Shown here one piece after another: positions 7,040-11,920 of a stretch of DNA of 11,920 nucleotides. The notes below the pieces were generated by a model. The model ran no database searches. It was not told the origin of the DNA and was given only the letters and a program-made list of their open reading frames with translations. Each line of letters begins with the position of its first letter. The stretch's first letter is position 1. The DNA comes from Candidatus Methanoplasma sp. GTDB taxonomy: Archaea; Thermoplasmatota; Thermoplasmata; Methanomassiliicoccales; Methanomethylophilaceae. Made by a program: the position numbers and the translations under genes. The stretch lies in contig JAITQH010000078.1 in NCBI GenBank assembly GCA_031288985.1, forward strand, positions 1-11,920, read 5' to 3'.

Positions 7040-7047
7040 TATAATAA
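7040..7047 (-). promoter_or_regulatory. TATA box of the ATPase-DUF4435 operon (predicted leaderless)
   Basis: Read on the minus strand the element is TTATTATA, centred about 26 nt upstream of the ATG at 7017. This is the spacing at which transcription would start at the start codon itself. It shows that the pair has its own promoter within the 106-bp gap shared with the divergent TPR gene. Confidence 0.6.
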
Positions 7048-7092
7048 CCTGCAAGAGCCATTGCGCTCAAGTCGTGCTCAGTTTACTCAATC

Positions 7093-7100
7093 TTTATTTT
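7093..7100 (+). promoter_or_regulatory. TATA box of the TPR protein gene (predicted leaderless)
   Basis: TTTATTTT on the plus strand is centred about 27 nt upstream of the ATG at 7124, again predicting a leaderless or nearly leaderless transcript. It faces away from the ATPase promoter about 50 bp to its left. Confidence 0.5.
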
Positions 7101-7123
7101 CCATCAGTGAATAGGGGCATGCG

Positions 7124-7966
7124 ATGGAAAAGAATGCGGCCCTCAAAGGCATCGAAGCGAAAATAATCGAGGGAAGGACGGAGGAGGCATTTTTGATGAT
7201 CTCCGAATTGATATCCTGCTCCGACGATCCCTTCACCCTTCTCACATGCGCCTCGCTGTCATCGACGGCAGGCCACAGAGGAGGCGTCAAAGCGGCCGTT
7301 TCAAAGATTCTGCGCACACCTCTCGGCGGACGCGCCGCAGAGGTCGCCGCGGGTCTTGCCGGCATCGGATGTTTCTCCGAGGCGCTGGACGTCATCCGAT
7401 CATCGAATGAAAAAGGATGCGCGAGTCTGGAAGCCTCTCTGCTTCTGGCCCTTGGAAGGTGCGGCGAGGCATTGGAGGCGGCGGACAGAGCATCCGAACT
7501 TTCCCTGCCCGGACGCATCGTCAGGGTCGAGGCCCTTTCCGCCCTCGGCCGGCACGACGAGGCCGTAAGGATCGCAAAGGATCTGGAGGCCTACGGGGCG
7601 ACGGCATACGAAGCGGGCAGATGCTACTGTGCGGCGCTCCTTTCAGCCGACAGGCCGAAGGATGCGAAGAACTATCTGAGCGAGATGCTGAAAGCCGACA
7701 AGAATTCCGCCGACTACAATGCCTTGGCCGCATACGTGTTCTGGGTTCAGGGAAAGACGACCGCCGCCGCATCATATGCGGCGAAAGCCGTCCAAGCGGA
7801 CAACGGACACACGGGCGCGATGGAGACGCTGGCGCTGTGCATGATCGACAAAGGAAGATACAGGGACGCCAAGATAGTGGCCGGCGCGATAAACGAGAAA
7901 AGCCCCGGTAACCCTGCGGCGCACAGGATCATCGAGGCGTGCATCGCCCGCGAAAGCGCGGTCTGA
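7124..7966 (+). CDS. Tetratricopeptide-repeat protein of unknown partner
   Basis: A 280-residue, all-helical, cytosolic-looking protein with no signal peptide or membrane segment. It is built of helical pairs with TPR-like spacing: examples are the ALGRCGEALEAADRA helix pair (109-123), ALGRHDEAVRIAKDL (140-154), a repeat near 195-227 with AAYVFWVQGKTTAAASYAAKA, and the clearest one, LALCMIDKGRYRDAKIVAGA (236-255). TPRs make protein-binding superhelices; the partner cannot be told from sequence. The start at 7124 is supported by the TATA spacing. The gene is divergent from the ATPase-DUF4435 operon and ends 5 bp from the convergent trkH. It is clearly GC-richer than the ATPase gene beside it, so it is more likely native chromosome than part of the same module, though a functional link cannot be excluded. 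Confidence 0.82.
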   Translation: MEKNAALKGIEAKIIEGRTEEAFLMISELISCSDDPFTLLTCASLSSTAGHRGGVKAAVSKILRTPLGGRAAEVAAGLAGIGCFSEALDVIRSSNEKGCASLEASLLLALGRCGEALEAADRASELSLPGRIVRVEALSALGRHDEAVRIAKDLEAYGATAYEAGRCYCAALLSADRPKDAKNYLSEMLKADKNSADYNALAAYVFWVQGKTTAAASYAAKAVQADNGHTGAMETLALCMIDKGRYRDAKIVAGAINEKSPGNPAAHRIIEACIARESAV

Positions 7967-7975
7967 TCCGATCAG
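7963..7975. repeat. 13-bp palindrome spanning two converging stop codons
   Basis: CTGATC-C-GATCAG is a perfect inverted repeat covering the TGA of the TPR gene (7964-7966) and the TGA of trkH on the other strand (7972-7974). A stem of 5 bp with a 3-nt loop is possible on both strands. No U-tract follows, so a terminator role is uncertain. Confidence 0.35.
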
Positions 7976-9507
7976 CTTCTGCGGCGCAGGCGGCGGGTGT
8001 CGCGGCGCGGACCTTTTTTGAGCCCCAACGCCACATCCTCCCAGAAAGTTCTTGTGAACAGACAAAGGGCTATGACGATATCGACGCGCCCCACCCACAT
8101 CACGAACATCAACAGGAGTTTGGTGGCGTCCGTCAGGTCGGCAAAGGGCGCACCTCCCAATCCCATACCGGAAGTGCTCAGTGAGGCGGATGCGAAGGCG
8201 GCCGCATCCAAAAGCGAGACGTCAGGTTCGAACAGCACCACCAGGATCGTGGTGGCCGCCCATGTAAATATAAACAGAAACAGGACCACCACGGCGGATG
8301 TGACGGCTTCGCCTCCGACGGAATACCCGTCAAGCCTGACCTCTTTCACCGTGCGTGGGTGGAGCATCTTGTATATCCCGTTGGTAATGAAGGACTTCAC
8401 GATAAGAACGCGATATATTTTTACACCGCCTGACGTGGATCCGGACATGGAACCCACCATGCAGAGGATCATGACGATGATCATCGCTGCGGACGGCCAG
8501 AGGCTCAGGTCGGTAATCCCGAAACCGGCGGTGGTGCCCATAGACACCGTTGTGAACGCCGCATCCCATATCTTCTCGGCCGTCCCTCCCGGAGATGCGC
8601 CGGCGGAGTTTATGAGCAGCACGGAGACCACCGCGGCGGCCAAGAGAAACCATACTATCGTCCAAATGAATTCATTGCTCCTTCTGTACGCGCCGACATC
8701 CCGCCTATAGATGGCGCGGAAGTGAAGATAGAAGTTGGTGCCCCCCAAGAACATGAACACGAGTACGACAAACTGCACAGAAAAGTCCATGGCGGCCACG
8801 CCGCCGCTGTGTACGCTCATTCCTCCCGTGGATATCGTGGAAAACGTAAGGGAGGCGGCGTCAAACGGGCCGAGGCCGCATATAACGAGAAGCATGGCCT
8901 CTGCGGCGCTGAGGAGAAGATATATCATTATGAAATTGCTGGCCGCGTTCCTCATGCGCATCGAGAAATTATAATTTCCCGACCCCGACAGTTCATTGTT
9001 TAGGAACGCACGCCCACCGAGGCCCATCACGGGGATTATGAACACGATCATCAGCACCACGGCGATTCCTCCCGCCCATTCCACAAGAGAACGCCAAAGG
9101 AGCAGGCTGCGCGGGGTGGCGTTGAAGTCGGTCACCACCGAAGCGCCGGTGGTGGTGAAACAGCTTATCCCTTCGAACAACGAGTCAACCAATGAAAATC
9201 CGCTGAGGAGGAAGGGCGCAGAGCTGATTATGAAGGCGATAAGCCACCCCACTATGATCATTATGACCCCCGACGCAGGGACGGTCGTTTCGGCGCGGCG
9301 GAAGAAAAGATATTGGAACGCACCGCATGCCAGCAGCAACGGCGCAGGCACAAAGAACGGCAGGGAGTCCTCGTGGTAGTACAGCGCCACAGCGGCGGGG
9401 ACCAAGAATGTCGCGGCGAACACGAGTTCCAACAACCCAAGGGTCTTAAGCAGGCTGCCGTCCCACCGTTCCAAGCTTTTTATGCGCATGCGCAGCGTGG
9501 CAAACAT
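7972..9507 (-). CDS. trkH: Trk-type potassium uptake protein, membrane subunit
   Basis: A 511-residue polytopic membrane protein of the Trk/Ktr/HKT superfamily, which carries K+ inward. The four pore-loop segments can be seen: FTTTGAS (117-123), STISTGGMS (223-231), SMGTTAGFG (322-330) and SLSTSGMG (442-449), each with the selectivity-filter Gly. The segment MVGSMSGSTSGGVKIYR (350-366) is the conserved intramembrane loop that gates the pore, and VEWAGGIAVV (142-151) is another family block. Length matches the family (about 480-510). The basic C-terminal tail (KKGPRRDTRRLRRRS) is cytosolic by the positive-inside rule. It follows trkA with 3 nt between stop and start, and an AGGAG at 9517-9521 inside the trkA end fixes the start at 9507. 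The pore subunit and its regulator thus form an operon. Confidence 0.95.
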   Translation of the reverse strand: MFATLRMRIKSLERWDGSLLKTLGLLELVFAATFLVPAAVALYYHEDSLPFFVPAPLLLACGAFQYLFFRRAETTVPASGVIMIIVGWLIAFIISSAPFLLSGFSLVDSLFEGISCFTTTGASVVTDFNATPRSLLLWRSLVEWAGGIAVVLMIVFIIPVMGLGGRAFLNNELSGSGNYNFSMRMRNAASNFIMIYLLLSAAEAMLLVICGLGPFDAASLTFSTISTGGMSVHSGGVAAMDFSVQFVVLVFMFLGGTNFYLHFRAIYRRDVGAYRRSNEFIWTIVWFLLAAAVVSVLLINSAGASPGGTAEKIWDAAFTTVSMGTTAGFGITDLSLWPSAAMIIVMILCMVGSMSGSTSGGVKIYRVLIVKSFITNGIYKMLHPRTVKEVRLDGYSVGGEAVTSAVVVLFLFIFTWAATTILVVLFEPDVSLLDAAAFASASLSTSGMGLGGAPFADLTDATKLLLMFVMWVGRVDIVIALCLFTRTFWEDVALGLKKGPRRDTRRLRRRS

Positions 9508-9510
9508 CGC

Positions 9511-10863
9511 TCACAACTCCTGCGGAGTCTCCTGGCCCAGCAGCTTGGTGATCTCGACGGGGTTTGCCATGTGCGTGAACACCAGCACCCTGTCTTCCGG
9601 CATGAACATGGTGTCCATGTGCGGGTAAAGCGGCTCGCCCCCTCTTACGATGGCCGCGATCCTCACGCCTTCCGGCATGTGGACGTCTCCGAGCCTGTTG
9701 CCGGTGAGCACGGATCGTTTGTCAAGAACAGAGGTGAACAGATATTCGTTCTCGTGGCCTGTGTTGATGACCGCGCGGTCGTCGAAGACCAGGTGTTTGA
9801 TGACCTCGTTGGATATCACGCGGTGGTATCCGATTATGGATTCTATGCCCGTATATTTGAAGATCCCTTCATACTCGCGCTTGGAATATTTGGATATTAT
9901 CTTCTTCGTCCCAAACCTGAGCGCCGCCATGCAGGCAAGAAGGTTCCTCTCGTCCATCGTCGACGCGCTTATGACGACGTCCGCCCTGTGGACGTTCTCG
10001 GAACGAAGGACGGAGGGATCCACGAAATCGGCGTTGACGATCACGGCGTCATCCAGCTCCCTTGAGGCGTATCTGCAAAGGGCCTCGTCTTTTTCGATGA
10101 TCTTTATGAACCGTTTCTTTCCCCCTCTGAGAAGCGCCTTGGCCACCTCGACGCCTACGATGCTGGCTCCGAGTATGACGAATTCTTTTGCCTCTTTTTC
10201 CACGCCGACGATCCTGTTCACCTGCTCCATGGACGCGTGGCTTCCGAGGACGCAAATGCGGTCATCGGCATGGATCTCCGCCGTCTCGTTGTCCAATATG
10301 GCGCTCTCGCCGCGGTAGATGGCGATTATGTTGCAGTCCTCCGGCAGACTGATGTCCATGACCACCTTCCCGACAAGACCGTGGTTGCGGTCTATGCGGA
10401 ACGTGGCCAGTGCAACGCCCGGATTGGATATGTCGTCGTAAGACACCGCATTTTCCAATGTCGCGAGCTTAATTATCTTGCCTGCGGTGATCAGTTCGGG
10501 AGACACGAGGATGTCGATCCCCTGCACCCCCTCCTTTGCCGTCTTGACGATGTAATCGGGATCCCTGAGGCAGGCGACCGTGATGATATTGGGCTTTATG
10601 CGCTTGGCCATAAAGCAGATGAACAGGTTCAGGCTGTCATCGGGGACCGCCGAGAGCATAATGTCGGCGTCCACCCTTGCAATTGCGGCCTCCAGAACTT
10701 TCGGGTTGCTGCCGTCGTCATGCAGCACAGACGCGTTGACGGAGGTGCGGGCGCTGTCGACCTTCGCGGGGTCCTTCTCGATAATAAGGACATCATGCAC
10801 TTTCGAAAGGGCTTCGGCGGACGTGGAACCCACGTTGCCCGCGCCTACTATGATGACGTTCAT
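9511..10863 (-). CDS. trkA: Trk potassium uptake regulatory subunit (two RCK domains)
   Basis: A 450-residue cytosolic NAD(H)/nucleotide-binding protein that gates TrkH; full-length TrkA proteins are about 450-460. It has two tandem RCK modules. The first Rossmann fold has VGAGNVGS (6-13) with the acidic E29/D31 after strand 2, followed by a TrkA_C domain (about 145-215). The second Rossmann fold has ILGASIVGVEVA (230-241) with IIEKDE (255-260), followed by a second TrkA_C domain (about 365-435). Ligand-loop Gly residues are present in both halves, so both sites could bind nucleotide. It has its own TATA-like element upstream, with a predicted leader of only a few nt and no clear Shine-Dalgarno site. 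trkH follows immediately and nadA lies 47 bp upstream on the same strand. Confidence 0.95.
   Translation of the reverse strand: MNVIIVGAGNVGSTSAEALSKVHDVLIIEKDPAKVDSARTSVNASVLHDDGSNPKVLEAAIARVDADIMLSAVPDDSLNLFICFMAKRIKPNIITVACLRDPDYIVKTAKEGVQGIDILVSPELITAGKIIKLATLENAVSYDDISNPGVALATFRIDRNHGLVGKVVMDISLPEDCNIIAIYRGESAILDNETAEIHADDRICVLGSHASMEQVNRIVGVEKEAKEFVILGASIVGVEVAKALLRGGKKRFIKIIEKDEALCRYASRELDDAVIVNADFVDPSVLRSENVHRADVVISASTMDERNLLACMAALRFGTKKIISKYSKREYEGIFKYTGIESIIGYHRVISNEVIKHLVFDDRAVINTGHENEYLFTSVLDKRSVLTGNRLGDVHMPEGVRIAAIVRGGEPLYPHMDTMFMPEDRVLVFTHMANPVEITKLLGQETPQEL
9517..9521 (-). promoter_or_regulatory. Ribosome binding site of trkH
   Basis: On the minus strand AGGAG lies 9 nt before the ATG at 9507, within the last codons of trkA. 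It decides the trkH start against the internal ATG six codons further on. Confidence 0.6.
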
Positions 10864-10889
10864 GATCTAGCATCACTTAGCATGGCAGA

Positions 10890-10898
10890 TTATTAAAT
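10890..10898 (-). promoter_or_regulatory. TATA-like box of the trkAH operon
   Basis: On the minus strand ATTTAATAA is centred about 31 nt upstream of the trkA ATG at 10863. It lies in the 47-bp gap after nadA, so trkAH can be transcribed separately from nadA with a leader of about 5 nt. Confidence 0.5.
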
Positions 10899-10910
10899 GC
10901 TTTCCTGAAT

Positions 10911-11813
10911 TCAATCTCTGAGTTCGATCATCCTTTTGACCGAGGCGTATGCTCCTTTCAGAACATTCGGATCGAGGACGACCTCCCCGGAGAAAGTCTC
11001 CAGTGCATTGACCACGGATTCGAGTTCGATCATCTTCATTGTCATGCACACGGCCTGTATCGGAAAGTGGAATCTCTTCAGCGGATGCAGCGCCTCCAGA
11101 CGGTGCCTCATGCCCACTTCGGTGAGTATTATCACATCCTCGGAATCGACCTCCCCCGCCATCGCCAGCATCTTCTCGGTGGAGCCTATCCCGTCCGCAA
11201 GCGCCAGCACCTCGGGGCGGCATTCAGGATGGGCGAGTATCTTGGCGCCCGGGTGCATCTCCTTCAGAGCGCAGACCTGTCTGACGGTTATGCTCTGGTG
11301 CACAGGACAGAACCCATCCCAAAGAATGATGTTCTTGTCGGTCTTGGATGCGACATATGCTCCGAGATTCATGTCGGGCGCGAATATGACGTCCTTCTGC
11401 TTCAGAGAGTTCACGACGGCCACGGCGTTGGACGAGGTGCAGCAGATATCCATCCCGCATTTGGATTCGGCGGTGGAGTTCACATAGCCGACGACGGCGG
11501 CGCCCGGGTTTTTCTGCCGGGCATGGCGTATCTGCTCGGCGTTGCACATGGACGCCATGGCGCAGCGGGCCTCCGGTTCCGGAAGCAGGACGGTCTTTTC
11601 GGGGCTGAGGATCTTTGCGGTCTCGCCCATGAAGGACACGCCGCAGAACACGATCACGTCGGCGTCCGATTCGGCGGCCCTGATCGACAGCCCCAGGGAG
11701 TCCCCCACGTAGTCGGCGGCGTCTTGTATGTCCGAAGACGTGTAATTGTGAGCCAGAATTACTGCGTTCTTCTCCTTTTTAAGTTGCAGGATGCGTTCGG
11801 TGACCGTTGACAT
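10911..11813 (-). CDS. nadA: Quinolinate synthase
   Basis: A 300-residue [4Fe-4S] enzyme that condenses iminoaspartate with dihydroxyacetone phosphate to quinolinate, the precursor of NAD. Length matches the compact archaeal form. The three cluster-binding cysteines can be placed by motif: VFCGVSFMGETAKIL (55-69, C57), WDGFCPVHQ (165-173, C169) and AVCMTMK (254-260, C256). Other hallmarks are AHNYTSSDIQDAADYVGDSL (21-40), YVNSTAESK (110-118), CTSSNAV (125-131) and LAHPEC (193-198). The start is placed at ATG 11813, 26 nt downstream of a good TATA box; a GTG at 11831 would add six residues but would lie upstream of the predicted transcription start. nadB/nadC or aspartate dehydrogenase are not in the window. 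The downstream gene on the same strand is trkA. Confidence 0.95.
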   Translation of the reverse strand: MSTVTERILQLKKEKNAVILAHNYTSSDIQDAADYVGDSLGLSIRAAESDADVIVFCGVSFMGETAKILSPEKTVLLPEPEARCAMASMCNAEQIRHARQKNPGAAVVGYVNSTAESKCGMDICCTSSNAVAVVNSLKQKDVIFAPDMNLGAYVASKTDKNIILWDGFCPVHQSITVRQVCALKEMHPGAKILAHPECRPEVLALADGIGSTEKMLAMAGEVDSEDVIILTEVGMRHRLEALHPLKRFHFPIQAVCMTMKMIELESVVNALETFSGEVVLDPNVLKGAYASVKRMIELRD

Positions 11814-11835
11814 CGGTGCTGTATTCCACACATGG

Positions 11836-11843
11836 TTTATATC
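11836..11843. promoter_or_regulatory. TATA element midway between nadA and the divergent right-edge gene
   Basis: The plus strand reads TTTATATC and the minus strand ATATAAA. The element is centred about 26 nt from the nadA ATG (11813, minus) and about 26 nt from the ATG at 11865 (plus), so one quasi-symmetric element could serve two leaderless genes. The bidirectional use is inference. Confidence 0.5.
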
Positions 11844-11864
11844 CTATATCATCCTCCGCAGGGC

Positions 11865-11920
11865 ATGGCAGGAGACAGGGAGCGTCTGGCGGCAGACAAA
11901 TTCCATTGTACGACCGTCGA
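11865..11920 (+). CDS. Start of an unidentified gene, truncated by the window end
   Basis: An open frame begins at ATG 11865 (MAGDRERLAADKF...) and stays open for the 18 complete codons to the window edge. Support for the start is the TATA element about 26 nt upstream, which predicts a leaderless transcript, and the divergent placement from nadA. Too little is present to identify a family. Confidence 0.5.
   Translation, partial: MAGDRERLAADKFHCTTV

Noticed and set aside
5977..7044. Open frame of 355 codons on the plus strand opposite the ATPase gene
   Set aside because: The minus frame has all ATPase motifs in correct order; the plus translation is His/Val/Arg-rich with no motif and no promoter or ribosome site.
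7963..7975. Palindrome considered as a transcription terminator
   Set aside because: No T-run follows on either strand and the stem is only 5-6 bp, so it is listed as a repeat rather than a terminator.

Overview
The window reads as a moderately GC-rich stretch of an archaeal chromosome, most likely a gut-type methanogen related to Methanomassiliicoccales/Thermoplasmata (inferred, not proven). The evidence is the archaea-specific tRNA methyltransferase TrmY at the left edge, archaeal TATA elements about 26 nt upstream of start codons (suggesting leaderless mRNAs), and exclusive use of TGA as stop codon (11 of 11 visible gene ends). Absence of TAG stops fits a pyrrolysine-using lineage. Genes are tightly packed: two of the three convergent junctions overlap and the third has a 5-bp gap. 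No tRNA, rRNA, CRISPR array or insertion sequence was seen, and there is no gene-free stretch above 300 bases.

Layout, left to right: (1) the 3' end of trmY on +, converging with a membrane-anchored surface protein of unknown function on -. (2) A 189-bp divergent promoter region, then a large surface protein on + with a signal peptide, a Gly-rich beta-helix, two immunoglobulin-like repeats, one membrane helix and a small C-terminal domain. (3) A two-gene exonuclease VII operon, xseA-xseB, on +. (4) On -, converging with xseB, a translationally coupled pair: an ABC/AAA-type ATPase followed by a DUF4435 TOPRIM-like protein. (5) A divergent TPR protein on +. (6) On -, nadA, then trkA-trkH (a Trk potassium-uptake operon). 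(7) The first codons of a new gene on + at the right edge, divergent from nadA.

The most interesting item is the ATPase + DUF4435 pair at 5123-7017. Its gene order, coupling and motifs match the architecture of the PARIS anti-phage system (AriA ATPase + AriB TOPRIM/DUF4435 effector), here in an archaeon. It has its own predicted leaderless promoter and visibly lower GC than its neighbours, as expected of an acquired defence module. The assignment rests on motifs read by eye; no database search was possible. The other genes are housekeeping (tRNA modification, NAD synthesis, potassium transport, DNA repair) or cell-surface functions.
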